Of a stretch of 64,000 nucleotides of DNA, positions 1 through 13,975 are shown piece after piece (position 1 is the first letter of the stretch; the number at the start of each line of letters is the position of its first letter). The notes under the pieces were generated by a model. The model saw nothing but the letters and a program-made list of their open reading frames with translations, was not told where the DNA came from and made no database searches. The position numbers and the translations under genes were made by a program. Origin of the DNA: Kappaphycus alvarezii (lineage: Eukaryota > Rhodophyta > Florideophyceae > Gigartinales > Solieriaceae); NCBI GenBank assembly GCA_002205965.3, contig NADL03000590.1:2919001-2983000 (forward strand), read 5' to 3'.

Positions 1-1560
1 GAAGTACATAAATTTTTTTGAACAATGCATATCACTGGGCGAGTGTAACGCAGGGTAAAGGAAGGGGAGAACCACAGCAAAAAATCAGTCAATGTTGATA
101 GAGCCTCCTGTCTTGATGTTCCTTGAAAACGCCCTAAGTCATCCTCCCTTTGTTCACATGAAATGTCAACAAATGTCATATGAGATCTACTCACACGGTA
201 ACGCCTCACAGTCACATACTTGGTCAAAAATTTGACAGCAGAGTGGACACAATTCACAATTTTATGAATTCGCAAAATATCTCCTAGGAGTAAAACAGAA
301 GAGGGATCTGTAGCGATTTCAGTGAAACAAAAACTACCAACAGAAGTTCCATACATCGCTTTGAAAATCATTCTTGTTCTTTAGATATGCGAAATCGGCC
401 ACCCTTTCAATATCTAGGAGCCGCCTCGTTTCATCTGGGGAGATACGTTTCCCCCAAACTTTGGATCGTGCAGAATGTTCAAGGTGAAATATCAAGGGCC
501 CTAAGCACTCGATTTGAATCATTTTACGCTGCAAATTCATTGTGTTTATTTTCGCTTGGTCACAAATTTCTGTCCAAAGTAAAGGCTTCTGTCTGCAAAA
601 TTCATTTGATCACCAAATTTATGATAGTACTCTTCCGCATTTACTTAACTTCTCTCGTGGACAAACAGTGAGAGGAACTTTTGGACCCACGGCGAAGGAT
701 TTTGAAAGACAGAGGTGGTCTTCCTTGTTTATTTAGTTCGATGAACAGTAGAGATCCTGGACAGCCTTTACTTGATAAGGATGCAAATTTTTTCACCCAC
801 CGAAGCCTGGCGAAGTCGTAAGATCAACTTCACCAGAATTATCAGGAATCAAGGTTACTTCAGAGTCATCACTTTGAGATTTTTGAGTGGACAGTATTTA
901 GAGAGAATGCGCCGGGTTTTCTATAATTACTGAAAACGGTACTACATTTTCCGATTTTTTTCAAAAAATCATTATAAGTATTATTAAAACTACTGCACTG
1001 TTTAAAGTAGTCCAGGGCATGGGGCACGGGGCAGGCGAAGGTGGCGAAATCGGAGACGGCAGTAGTTTAGGCGGAAATGAGGGAGACGGGATAGATCTGC
1101 GCTGTCGTATTATGTAACTGTTTATGTAAAAATATAAAAATATATTTACATAAGGACCAGTGAAGTATCGATTAGAGCGTCTTAAATGAATACGCGGCGC
1201 TGTATTTTCGCTTTTTTTTCTTCTCTTGAAGCCACAAGGAAGTTTATAAAGTAGCGAAAACACACAAAACATACCTTTCTATATACACTGCGTGCCATTC
1301 TCACTGCTCACTTCTCAGGTATGTCTTCAGAAAATTTCATAAAACTGCATCTATCTCAACTGAGCAAGGCTTTGGCGCTGGTGCAGCGAGAAAAAAATAA
1401 TCGAGGCCATCTTCAGGAGAGAAATCGAAAAACAAGGCTTCGATGTCAACTCGGAATTAGTTGACCTCTGCAGTGTTTTCGATTACTTGCTTCCTCTTCT
1501 ACTATGTATCAAATGAATAACTGATCCCTTCGATTAGTAATAACATCTTTTAGAATCGAT
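1..1560. other. AT-rich stretch, no gene recognised
   Basis: Only short ORFs (up to about 100 codons) without recognisable domains. The minus ORF at 961-1272 is low-complexity and AT-driven. I see no tRNA, rRNA or transposase signature. Confidence 0.5.
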
Positions 1561-1670
1561 CGATTTTCTCATTTCGCAAGTTCTCCATGAAATGGCGAGA
1601 CCCAATTGGATCCATCGATTTTCTTACTTCGAAAGTTCTACGCGAACTTGCGCGACCCAGTTGGGGCATC
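1561..1670. repeat. Imperfect 55-bp tandem duplication
   Basis: Two adjacent copies (1561-1615 and 1616-1670) both open with CGATTTTCT and share the core GCGAGACCCAATTGG / GCGCGACCCAGTTGG. They differ at roughly a quarter of positions, so the duplication is old. No link to a gene is visible. Confidence 0.6.
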
Positions 1671-4600
1671 GATGAGGTCAATATACCCTAGAAAGGAGCT
1701 CGCTCTTGGGGCTTTAACGACTTTTTTGCATTACTGGCATTATTTGCCTGACAACACAGCGACAGAATCTGTCCATCGTAGAAAAAATACAGGACACAAA
1801 ATAGCGACAGTACCTTAGGTAGCAAAATTTCAATCATTAACTATCTGGAGAACCGGCTGAAGGCATTTTGCGCATCCGCCGAGGATAGCGTGTACTTCTC
1901 AATGTATCATTTGTTGTAGACCTGTACGTTAACATCGTGTGCAATGGAATCGGCTCCACATGGTATTACGTTATCCACTTGCAGGGGTGCAAGGCATTCC
2001 CTCATGTATTATAGAGCCTGGGGTAGGGGTAAACTTAACATTAGTCACTGCAATTCTGTCCTAATTGCTATAGGGCGGATCGTATCTGACTGAGCGTGGA
2101 AGAGCATCAGCGTCACAATGGGTTATCTGTTGTGCAAAAATTGGCCTCTGGACGTTTCTCAATTCTCTTTAAATCATTTGCATTGAAAATTCAAATTTCG
2201 CTGAAAATGACACGTTTCAAAAAATATTCGCAGAAATTACTCATTTAACTCCGTGAATACCTTTCCCCCTAACTTATTAATCTCTGAAATTGATTTACTT
2301 TCATTTTTTTTGAAACAAGATGAATTCATCACTGTAAATTTGCAGCGGTTGGATCCTAGTACTTTATAGATAATTCTCTTTCTGGTTTCCGATATTAAGT
2401 CCCAAATATTAACAAAAACCCGCGGGATCAACCGTGTCTCCTAGCTTCAGCTCTCCCTTTGTCGACAAAAAAAATTACGCCATCTGTTTCTCTACGCTTA
2501 ACCTTCTTCGGCTAGCCTATCATATTTATCGCTTCAATATTTGTCTCCTTGTGTTGAACTCCGTTTCAAGTCATTCAAAAACTCATCTTCGACATAAATT
2601 TCCAAAGAAATGCTATCTGGGTCTTTCTTTACGGTCGATTCATCCAGTGTTTTCAAATTTCAGTTTGAGAGGATGGATACCCGCGAAAGCTCTTCAGTAC
2701 TTCTAAACTTATTTTACCGAAACCACGTTAAGAAGATGAGCCCAAATCACAGGGAGCACTACTTTGGTCTTGAAATTGGTAAAAAGACGAAACCTACAGT
2801 GCAACTGCTCCGGGCAATGGTTCAGGTTGCACACCCAGATCCCCTACAATCTCGGCTTGGAAATTATGAGCAATGAGATAGCCGGGTTAAGTGACGACTA
2901 CCATGCTTCCAAAATTTCGCACCGCAATACATTGTTGTCTTCTCAGTAGTAACTCTACATACATAAGCCGCTTCATGCATATTTTCAAGGTTAGTTCTTA
3001 TCTCGTTCATCATCTGCCACGATATTAGTTCATGGCGTACACTGTAGGTGAATTTGCTCCTCAAATCCGGCACTATCGTTGAACTGATAGAGAGATAGTG
3101 CGTGAAGTTTCGGGCTCAAACGCGACAAACTGACAGTCCGAGGAGGGCAGAATAAGAGAATTTAAAAGCTTGGCCCCCATTCCCCCCTCCTGCTTCTAAC
3201 AATCTCTTTGATTCATAGGATTATACCGCTATCTTCACAGATTCATTTCGAATCTCGGAGCCCTCTCTATCTACTCCTCGGCTAGACAAGGCCATAAAGC
3301 TCCTTCTACATTCACCTACATCTGTACGTATCGACCTGGCTCTATTAGCCATAAAGATCCCCGCTGCCTCCCAGTATACTGATCTGGGCACGTCGAAGGA
3401 TTGAAAAAGGGAACTGCGAAACTTTTCCGTACACGTCTATGATTCCTGCGTTTCCCAGAGCCCTGCCTCTGGAGGATGGTGGAACCTGCCGCCAGTCACA
3501 GAAATTTGGCGTTTTCCCATTGCTTTGACGTAGTCTTCTTTCCAAGATATCTCCAACGCTTCGCTCTCTTCTAGTCCCTCCATTGGATGCAACACTCCTA
3601 CTTCAGGCACTTTTCCCGAAACGACACGTACCCTACACTTCCCCGTTTTCTCTACGCCCCACCTTCTTGGCATAAACCAACTCCTACCTCTTCAATTATA
3701 TTCCCTAACCAGGGTCCTCTCACCCTCCATTCACCGCTTTTCCTCAAAAAACCCTTGTAATCTCTAGCTCTACATCAACAGCACGACACCACCGCTGTGT
3801 CCTGGATCGCACCAGTGGCCCCTTAACTTCCCAGTTCATAGCTCATTGACGGATTCTCGGTAAGAAATTCAAAAAATCGTGAACCCATCTTCAGTTCTCC
3901 AGACCGTGACGGCGTTAAGAACTACAAAATCAATCTGCTCAACTACCTTGCTCACCAGGTGTTCATGTGGTCGACCTCTCCAGTGCTGAATTAGGTAAGT
4001 ACAATGGATAACGTCATCGCCCTTGTAGCAACGTTTGCAGCTAATTCAGTGATATGTACAAAAAACTGCCTTCAGCTGCCTTCTACTTAGGGTATTCTTG
4101 CTTTATAGCAACGAAGTTTTGCATAGAATCAACTCTAGTCCATACGTAAAGTATGCATCTAATATTACGATAAAGTAACCAGATAAAATTACCACCTGGA
4201 CGTTAATATAGCACGTATATTTCAATTACAGCAATGTAATGTAGACAATAATATTGACTAGCTAGTTAGCGTTAATTAAGTTTTTGGTTTTCATCTATTT
4301 TTAGAATTTGACCCGAAAAGATAAGTGAACTCAATTTTACCGCTGGCTTGGAACCAATCTTGGATCCAGTTTAAAACAGGTAAAATCTTGATTGGGTCCA
4401 CATTTACTAAATATACGGTACTAAGATTTAAGGTACAAAAGGGTGGAACAAAGAAATATCAGCCAATCAAGTGTTAGCGAAAAGTGAAACTTGAAGTGCA
4501 TCGACCGTTAATGACATGCCACCGCCTTCACCAACCACATTTCCGCTTTATATATTATTACTCCATTAATGTGACTACCCATAATTTTAAATCCATAATT

Positions 4601-5153
4601 CCGTTATCGTGGGGCAACTTACAAGAAAAAGAGGGCTACTTTGCATGGATTTCAGGACTGGTTATTTCCTGTATTCTCAATTCTGCTGCTCTGACAGTAC
4701 AGCTTGAGAAGAAAACAAGTACGGTAATTCCGGGACAGATCGTTCCTTGCATTATCCCCTTGCATAAATTACTTCTCAAGGCATGCGTACAAAGTAGCAG
4801 CGTAGAGGCTATGACCAAGAACAGTTCTACGATAAAAGCCTTCCCCAACGACGATCGCAACCACCGCTAGGGTTAACAAGTTAAGGGGACAATGAGGGAA
4901 GCTTCGCTTCAGTTACATCCAGAAGAAAAACGATGATTCATTCTTTAATGTAAATAGGGAAATTCCGGAGTTTGAGTGTCAGGCAGGAGCCGAGGTTACC
5001 TTTCATAAATTACGGCGGGGGTAGGAGGACTGCACCGCTGTTATATACAAGAAAGCCCCTCCGAAGGCACTAAGTGCTTGTTGGACGGCAAATGAGAGGA
5101 CATCAGGCTGTTGTCATGATGCTGTAAAGTGGATATTTTCAAATTGGTGGCTC
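1671..5153. other. No gene recognised
   Basis: Scattered ORFs under 130 codons. The longest, 4484-4870 on the plus strand, opens with GTG and shows no motif, signal peptide or family resemblance that I can name. The minus frames at 3345-3673 overlap each other in different frames and also give no recognisable protein. Treated as decayed intergenic DNA. Confidence 0.45.
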
Positions 5154-5222
5154 ACCATCGCCCGTACTGTATGTACACAACAGAGCCACTATATTCCATC
5201 CTACTACAGTACGAGCGATGGT
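5154..5222. repeat. Inverted repeat, 18-bp arms
   Basis: The left arm 5154-5171 (ACCATCGCCCGTACTGTA) pairs with the right arm 5205-5222 (TACAGTACGAGCGATGGT) with one mismatch across a 33-base spacer. It could be a hairpin or the ends of a tiny foldback element. Both arms carry the TACTGTA/TACAGTA word that recurs elsewhere in the window. Confidence 0.6.
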
Positions 5223-5591
5223 AAGGGAGAAAATAGGTGTTGATGGTACTGTAGAGGCTCATTTTCAACCGAAATACTAGTTCTCAGTAGTATTTAGCAT
5301 TATTTTAATTTTTTGCATAGTCTATAGAAACGGCGGTTGGGGTCTTTCGAACCTCGACTCCTCCCCCGGTTAGAAAACAGCCATAGAAAAAAGGCCTATT
5401 TCCCATTTAGTGTTCCTCCTTGGGCGGCGTCGCTCGAGTGAATGCAAGGGCGTCGTCTGGCGATTCCTGACATTTCAGTTCGCCAAAATTCCTCGCTACA
5501 GACAGCGGAACATTTCTGCTTTTCAGATAAGTAAGGAAAGGTCGGTGAAATTTCGCCCTAGCAGCATAAAAGAGGTGGGTAAGTAAAAAGG

Positions 5592-6470
5592 ATGGAGATT
5601 AAAGCGGAGGAAAGAGGTAAAGAGAAGAACGTGTTAGAGATGATAATTGATGGTAAAAGGAAGGTACTCTGGCCCCATCCGTCGTCCTTTCCCACCGCGA
5701 AGCCGCCGCTCGCTGACCCCACACGTCCGACCCCAAAACTTCGCCCTGTGTGGAGCGTCCTCACGGGTATAGAGCGAATCCTCTGAAGATTTCGACTCTC
5801 TGATTGACTCCACCATTCAACAGAGCAGGGAAGGCACCACAGGAGTCATCAAGAAAAACGGGTAAGCGATAGAGTCGATCAAGTCCTGTCGGAAAGAGTA
5901 CCAATAATGCAAGCACATCGATGACGAGGCTGAGGAGGCCAGCGAAGAGGATAAATCTGAGAAATGAGAGTAAATGGATGTTAAAGCAGCTGGATTTAGG
6001 GACAAGGTGATTTGAAAACCAGAGTAGGCCTCTTGTGGGAAGAGTCGTCGACAAGAGTGAAGAAACTACGAAAGAAACCAACGGCTATCAGACGTCCCCG
6101 AACCATCGGGGCCTAGTTTCCACGGATGCCCAGAAAGGTATCTAAGACGGACTTATTCCTGCTCGGAGCATCCCCTGTTCGAAGAGAGCAGGTGGAGATC
6201 TCCAGGAGGCTAGGCGAAGAAAAAATCCCATTGGCGAGGCAAAGCAGGTCCCACAATACAGCACTAATGGCAGGACCGTCTCGACCCGCCAACGAACCCG
6301 ACGTAGGGCATATCTGTGTGAATACGCTAAAAGTGAGCCAGGATAAGCATAGAACGAATGATAAGCGTAAGAGGAAGGCACAACTACCCACCACTATAAG
6401 TTGTGTAACCCACGTGTCCATAGAATTTCATCGTTTACCGTGGGACCCATGCATTTCGAATCTGTAAGTA
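5592..6470 (+). other. Degenerate coding-like patch, family unknown
   Basis: On the plus strand, translation in shifting frames gives a charged, protein-like composition: a 64-codon ORF at 5592-5786, a Glu/Asp/Lys-rich stretch around 5800-6000 broken by several stops, and a 113-codon ORF at 6126-6467 rich in Arg/Lys. The composition differs from the AT-rich flanks and suggests an old broken gene or transposon. I recognise no domain, and the overlapping minus ORFs are probably shadows. Function unknown. Confidence 0.2.
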
Positions 6471-8357
6471 CTGCAGCTGTCTATTTCACGCGGTCGAACA
6501 GTTCCCGGGTATCATCTGGGCTACAGTTTCTGCCATATTAATTCTTCAACCCAGCTTTACCTATCCTGCACTCCAACTTTCGATCTAACGTCTTGTTGCA
6601 GTGCCAACATACAACACCTTTGACTTCAATAATGTAAGCCTGCCGCTATCTCTTGTTACATTATCTCCTAGGCTTCTGCTTGTTACTGAAGCTCCATGTA
6701 GTGACATCTAATCTAGTAACATCCTGCTCAAGGCTCCTGCGCAGTTAATTACTTATTACTTATTTTGTCTGAATCCCGGCTATGGCCGCAAAATATTTAG
6801 TACCATTATCTGTAGAGAATGATTTCAAAAATAGCGCTACTAGCAAAGGATCACTTATAGGTGCACCCATACCAAGTATTCATGCAGAGCTATGTTCATA
6901 TTATGCAATGTAAGCTTCCATCGGTTGAATCTTGTATCAAAGTTTTTCGATAGCAGTCTAAATGCTGGACTTGTTAAATGTAGCTACCCCGACACGAAGC
7001 TTATTCAGAGCGTCCCAAATGTCCTCAGGGCTTTCATCGAAATTAGTGAGAGTATAGAGAGGAACGTCACCCAGGCCTCGAAGATTCGCTCTGCATATCT
7101 TGTTTTTGCATACAGTTTGAGAATCACTTAAAGGACCAGTGTAGATAGTAATTATAGCATCCAACGCATTATTTTTCATGAGTAGAACCTTAATTCGCCC
7201 AATCCATAACTGAAAACGTTCCTTACCTCCATTGAACTGTGGTAAGGACTAATATTTCTCGCCTGTTACTTCTATCATGGTGCTCTCAACCTCGACCGCA
7301 GATGATTCGCAAGAAGCATGCGTAAGAACCTTTTGACCCGATTCCCAACTCGAAGATTGCTCTTTCAGAAACTTTTTACCATACAATAGCGCACTATTCC
7401 CCAGCGTCTTGATTTTATTCTTGATCTGCGCAAGTTGGGCTGGGCCCAGAATTTACTATATGAACCGTGAAATTTGATTGTTAAGGCGGGTTTGGTGCTC
7501 CTTCGGATGACTTATTGGGCTTTTTTTACTGGCGCAATTTCAAAACCTAAATAGAAAATCCCCGATCGAGGGCTAGCTGTCATGGAAGATACAAATACTC
7601 AAAGTTATCGGCACATTTTTTTTCCTGCTTTCATGATGTGTTTGGGAATGTAACGAAAGAGGGGTTTTACTTGACCACAGAAAAGACCAAAATTGCAATT
7701 AAAGATCACGTAATGTGTAGGGCTGAATCCGTTGAAGAGAAGAATCATAATCAGAGATGAATTCTTCGCAAAATAGCTCTCCAATACCCTGACCAATTGA
7801 GGGAGAGTAAAAATTCTATGTGGTCCTTCTTAGTCATGGAAATATTTCCTTTTCGGCCGCCTTCGAGACCCTACACATATTGATGATCCGTAGTCGTCCA
7901 AGCGCAGAGCATAGTGACCTATTCAGAACATCATTTTTCTTCCATATAATTGTTGGATCCGAATAACTTCAGCAATGACTTAATGAAGGCTTGGGAAATT
8001 CTCACAGATTCCTAGAATTTGGGGCGAGATTTTCGGATGGTAAGAAAGTTTGCCTTAACAAGAATGAAAGGAAGAAGATGCTTAATAACTGCGAAGGCAT
8101 CAAGGATTCAAAAATACTGAATTGGAACCAAATCGGGAGCATTTATATTAAGAGTGGTTCTCTCATGTAAGATGGCCATGGACATCTTGGTTGTTTTACA
8201 TTTCTGATAGCACAAGTTGCTCTCACAGGGGGTTGCTTCGTCTGTTGGATGATCGCTACCTTTTACTGCAGCGAACTCACTCTATGATTCAGATTTATAT
8301 CTACTTCTACCAATATTGCAAACATATCTGATGATGGATTACCATTACCGTCAAGCT
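6471..8357. other. No gene recognised
   Basis: Short ORFs only. A minus-strand ORF at 6958-7179 has a balanced amino-acid composition that could be a retrotransposon gag scrap, but no diagnostic motif is present. Confidence 0.4.
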
Positions 8358-8455
8358 GGTGGTCTTCGTGTGTATTACTCCTGATTCAGTAGTCTTTACA
8401 GCACACGGTGGTCTTCGTGTTCATTACTCCTGATTCAGTAGTCTTGACAGCACAC
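8358..8455. repeat. 49-bp tandem duplication
   Basis: Two head-to-tail copies, 8358-8406 and 8407-8455, both starting GGTGGTCTTCGTGT and ending ACAGCACAC. They differ at only about three positions, so this is a fairly recent local duplication. No coding role is visible. Confidence 0.85.
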
Positions 8456-11400
8456 AAGACTCTCCCATCATGCTTCCTTTGGTGCGATAGGGTTATGACA
8501 ACTTAGCGTCTTAGACATTCTTCATGAATGCAGGTGAATCAGCACAATTACCACCGTGTGATCCAATGGAAGTTTACTGTATTAACTTGGCGGTTCCTGA
8601 CAGAGTAAACGCACATGCAAGGACCATAGCAAACAGTACAACGGGTTACCGCTGCGGCCTGATGAGGCACGCCCAGGTGATTTCACGCGTGAAAATATCG
8701 CATGCATAACGACAAGCATTGGTATCTAGAGCACCAATCAAGTGACCAATTTCCGTACCAGAAAACCGTGCCCGATCAGCACTGATCCTCAAAGATGGAT
8801 GGAATATCCCTTTGATGCTTCTTCACATCTATGGAACCATTTCAGTCCCTCGATTTAAATAAGTTCTCGGCGTCGGTCACTGCAAGTACATATTTCAGTC
8901 ATGTTTTCAATCTAAAACTGTCCTTTCCTTTATATATTACCAGGGCTGTGTCTTAACCAGCTTCCCACATGGCGATTGGAGACGACAGTACTGCAGTTAC
9001 AGTATTTATTTTTCAGTACGCTGTAATTATCACCACTGTGAGATGATTTGGGCAATTGGCACTGTCAGTCATTCCTACACTACCCACTATCAGACATCTC
9101 AAGATTAGAGATTATTTAATCAATCTAGTCAGCTGTCCAATAGATGGTGACATAAACCTACCAATCGCTACCACAGGAAAAGCTCTGCGACGAACATATA
9201 CCCAAGTGTTGTGCTTTTAACCGACTACATGGGAAATTGGAGACGAGCACCTATCGTCGGGCGTTTTTGGCCTTTTTGTGTCAGCAGAGCAGTTTTTCTA
9301 TAGTCTAACCAAGTACTTGACATCCTTGATGTTGATCACAGCAAGCACCCCAGTTAGGCGAGTTGTCCCCTAAACTTGGATCGTTTGGGTAGTCGGCCCC
9401 CGTTTCCCTCAACTATCCTGGTTCTTTCGCTGACTAAACCACTTATCAATTAACTCTACTTTTCATCCCTTGTTTCGCTCTCATAGGGAAAAGAGTCCGA
9501 GTTCCGTTTCTGTTGCTTTTTGTTTTTGATTTCCTTAAATCAAAAATTTAGTCCCGGAAACATAGCTCCTTCGGATTGGATCACAAGGTAGGTGTGCTTC
9601 ACAATTCTCCGTAGAAGTTGCTTAAACTGCAGCAACACATCCGAAGTCGGATCGCCCTTCGAACTGGGGCCTCTTGATTTATCCAATCTTTTCTCGACCA
9701 TTTTTTGCTGCTTCTGACTTCAGTTTGCTCACACTGGTTCACAAGCACCTTTCTGCGAGTGATACTTCCTATAATTCACCCGTTAAAGCGGTTGAAGGTG
9801 AGGGTAAAAGTGGGCGCCACTCCATTATGCAGAGGAGGATTGCTTATGGCGTCTCATCTTCCTCGGGACGGGCGTAATATACCTCAGTCACCTCAGAGAC
9901 TTCTCCGAGGGACAACCGAACACGGGAGGTTACCCAGTCGGGGTCCGCATAAGCGGTCCACAGTCCTGGCTATCTTTGACGCACTCCGTCACCCCTATGT
10001 GCGCTACCACGCTCTTATCAAATGTCTCTTCCATAATGTCGTAAATTTCACAACGTGATTTCCAAACAACCACGGAATTTCATCCCACGATCGCATGTAA
10101 GCTGTACCGTCCAAGAAAGACATCATTATGCCCTCTTCTTGTGAACTTGTCGAGGCCTTTATGACCACAAAGAGGTCAGAGACGATCAGCCAAGAGACGG
10201 CTGCCGGGAAGATGGAGATCGATCTCACCGACTCCAAGAGGTTTTTCATCTGTGGATTCGAGAGAAGTCAGTACCCCTCCACAATGCTTCATTTCCCTTG
10301 ATGACCCAGCAGAAATCCGCCCACCGAAGACTGTCAACTGACGTTGCGATGCCCTACCCCCCGTCGACATGTTCGCGGTCTGATTTGTCCGCGCCATCTA
10401 CGATTCACCCACCGGCCGAGACCGAAACGATGTCACTACAGGAGGCTCACGACAGATAACGCGGGCAGAGCTAACGTCCGAGATTTCGAGAGGGGTACGG
10501 CACGCGCAACGAAGAAGAAAGATGATGCAGGCAAGGAGAGAGGCACCCTCGTAAGTTGGCGTCGAGAGGTGGTGTCGTGGACAGTTTGGAGCGCTGAAGG
10601 CTCCTAAGCACTATTTTACTTGCCGGGAAAGCGGAAAGGAGTATCTCAAGGAGTATAGGAGGGGGAAAGCCGGAAATCTTGTACTGAGACCCCCTGTACC
10701 TCCCTTGCGTTTTCATCTTCATTTGCACACGTACAGCTTACACCGTTTTCATCGACATTCTCACCATCCCAAATTGATGCTCCTCGTTTAAATTTCTCGG
10801 GCGGTAGGGAGAGCTCTAGTACACGCTCAGATATAGAGTGCATCGACATGTGGGGCTCTTCCAAAGACCATACTCAAAAACATGTAGCCTGATTGGAGGA
10901 AACCAGTGGTAAGTTAGAGAAACAAGCTGTGTAGATATATTCGTTGCAAGATGAGAAGGCAAATCTCGATAGGCCCTTAGAAATATCGGCCAATAAGCAC
11001 CAGCGTAAAAAGGAAATCGAACAAGCATCAAAGGGCATTCGGAGTAAGTGGAGGTTTATTGCGTCTTTCTGCATCCTACATATCACTATGCACTATTCCG
11101 TGGAAGATGAGCTTAATTTCAAGAGGTATTCCTGGGCCTTACCTATTCTTTTTGCAGCTCATAACGACGCTTAGCGTGAGGACTACTTTCCTTCCCCTTT
11201 ATCAAAGCTTAGTCTCTACACTTAAGCCTGTTAGATTTAGCCAATCTGTCAGCCTAGAATTTGGAGGCGTTCCTTAGCAATATTTCACCATCTTAACAGT
11301 CTGGTAGCAATCTGTATGTTGCAATCCATTAAAGGTTCAAAAAAGCACAGCCTTCCGCAATTATCTATACATTTTCTCTAGGCTACTGAATGTACATTCT

Positions 11401-12653
11401 CGTTTGCTTAAAAAAAAGCTCCACACACTTCCACAGAGTCACATGTAGCTGCTTCGATTCAATTTTTGGCCTTAAAGTGTTGAACAAACGGGAGCACATA
11501 GAATAGTAGCATTGATTCTAGTTTCTTGCTGTGTAGATAGTCGTACAATACACTTTCATGACTTATGAAGTACCTTTGCAGTATTTGGAGCAGGTTCTAA
11601 TTCAACTTGGACAATAGTTGGAACAGTTGAAAATTGATTGATTTAGGACCGTCACAAAGCATTTTTGGTTGCCTTGAAATGCTTTTTTAGCTTACAATTG
11701 GTTACCTGCTTTGCATAACCATGAATATTGCCATCTTACATACCTCTCTGGTCGCTTTTTTCATTATAGCTTGTGGGCTGATCATGCCAGGTGGCATAAC
11801 TTAAGTTCTGAATGTTCCCATCTGGCTGGTAAATTTTGACTATGTCATTCCACTTACGTCCAGAAATGTTTTTCATTGGCCAGTAAAAGGGCCATTAAAT
11901 CTGGCAAACATCTCATTCTTCGTCCCTACTCATTTCCAGCATCTTTTCCTGCTGCCAAGACGATGGCCAGTTCCGTTAAGAAATGCAGTACTCCTCCACG
12001 ATAAAAGGACGAAGCGAGAAGCATCTCGTCAACATTGGAAGGGCTTAGACCTGAATGACGAGGGGCAGAGCAGGGTTTAAAAGAGCAAACTACTTGGAGG
12101 ACATACCCGTTGGTGAGTTTGAACGAACTCTGAGATCATGGTTATCGGGGTTTCCTGAGGTTTTTTGCTTGAAAATGCGTCAGTTACTGTTCGTGTTACT
12201 GAAGGGACTCCTAAGTGAGGTTGGTGCTTGCGCCGCCTTCCCGTAAGCATCTTCTATGGCAAGACTCCAAGCCCGTCTGATGTTTGCCTGCTTTGTCCTG
12301 ATCGTTTCAGCCTTTTCGAGGCTCTATTGGTGCACTGTTTGAGCGCTGCCAACCAGAAGGTATCGTATTGCCCGCGTTCCAAAGTTTTAAGTGTTATCTG
12401 AACATTTACGTATTGGTGTGAGCACATGGGCTCATGCATGTAGATTTTCATTGGGTCTCTATGCCAAAGACTAAATAAATACACAATGATTTCATGGTTG
12501 CAAAATGAGTAGTATTCCGTGCAGTTGACCATGTGGCATTTATTGATGGGCAAATATAAAAAAATGAGTACATCATTTTGTAAACAAATCAGTAAATATT
12601 GAATACACAAGACTAATTTTCAATTACAAAATCAATGAACTTTATTTTAATAA
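8456..12653. other. No gene recognised
   Basis: Mostly AT-rich with small ORFs. Between about 9,830 and 10,730 GC content rises and both strands carry ORFs of 80-117 codons. On the minus strand, translation across frames between about 10,330 and 9,990 is protein-like but interrupted by stops, and I could not place it in a family. From 11,300 to 12,650 nothing was recognised. Confidence 0.35.
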
Positions 12654-13975
12654 TTACTCAAATTCAACTTCATGATCAGCAAACTCTACAGCACGGAATT
12701 GAAAATCAATATGACGGCGACGCTTATTTCGATAGCGCTCTTTCACACGTTTCCTCTTTTTCGAAATAGTATATCCAACTGAATGTAGGCGATTTTTAAA
12801 GCGCCTATGATGGCTCCCATCATCATCCCCAACGGATGCATTTGTAAATGGATATTTGTCAGAGCCACACAAAGCTGAAATATTGCATCATAGCGGTACT
12901 CTTTCCCTCTCCACTTGCTGCTGATGAAATTACATAGAAGACATAATTGGCCGAAAAAATTTTCTCCAGTTATCCAGCCAGACGCCACGTTACGATTCTC
13001 TGCTTCAGCTTCACGAGATAGAACACCGTTCTTCGGTTTCTTCTGTTGCGTAATCACAGAAACGATTTCAGCAGCACCTTGGCACCCTTTATCCTTTCAA
13101 ACTGCCTAATGATCGGGATACTTACAAGAAAGTAAACCTATGCCTGCAATATATCCCTCCGATTCCTTCTTCCGAGGAGCGTGCTTGAGAAAAGTGATAT
13201 CGCGTTTGAATATTTCCAAGTCAGACACAGATCCCGGGTAGTAGTGGGAACAATTGATTGCCAGACTATTTGCGAGGTCACTAAACTCCACCTGAAACCC
13301 ATACAAGTTGTGTTTTCCACTGAAAAATACCTTTTATTCCTAGATATTTCCGGAGATGCGGTTGGCTTGCTGAAATTTTACATCCGTTACATATCGCGCG
13401 AAGGGAAAATCGCGAAAATTTTTTTCATCTTGGGCAAGGTTCACGAAGTTCAACAAAGAGTCGTTTCGATCCACAAGAACTTCGTACAGCGGTTCATGAA
13501 GTAAGTATATGAACTTCGTCATCATGCACTCAAAAGATGGTCCCTTCAAGCTAAAGACTTTGGCAATAATCTCCCATTGACCACCATGCTTCAGGACTGT
13601 GAGAATCATGAACAGCATGTCCTTCTCAGAGTAATGCGACTTTCGTCCAGGCCCGATGTTGCAGCGCTCAAGAATGATGTCTGAGAAGCTGTTCCAGATC
13701 GTTTGGAACTCTGTTTGCCATATCGTGTGCAATATAGGCAGAAAAACGAAAGAAAATATCACGAATCGATATTAATTAAAATTAACGACAACGACCTCTT
13801 TAATTGACCTGTAAAAGATAAGACGACTGATGATGGTCAGACCTCCGAATTCACCCATTAATTTTTCACCTTTACTGCAATTTGTCATGCTATCCCTCAA
13901 GACCTCAAGTCTAGACCTCAGGTTATGGAGTGGAGTGGATGAAGAATAGTAGTTTGACGAGGAAATTCGCTGCAT
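12654..13975 (-). pseudogene. PIF-type DDE transposase (DDE_Tnp_4), decayed
   Basis: Reading 13975 to 12654 on the minus strand, one frame carries almost the whole transposase, broken by in-frame stops (near 13772, two near 13325-13340, and two near 13080-13106), with a final frameshift near 12850. Recognisable blocks in order: a helical N-terminal part with LKHGGQWEIIAK, the first Asp in YVTDVKFQQ followed by SGKHNLYGFQVEF and HYYPGSVSDLEIF, the second Asp in KDKGCQG, the Glu in GENFFGQLC, then a basic tail. These are the blocks of the DDE superfamily-4 transposases seen in oomycetes and algae. All three catalytic acids seem present, but the stops make it inactive. Terminal inverted repeats were not located. 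The opposite-strand ORFs here are shadows. Confidence 0.8.

Noticed and set aside
4484..4870. 128-codon plus ORF as a gene
   Set aside because: Starts with GTG, no motif, no conserved composition, overlaps an antisense ORF of similar quality.
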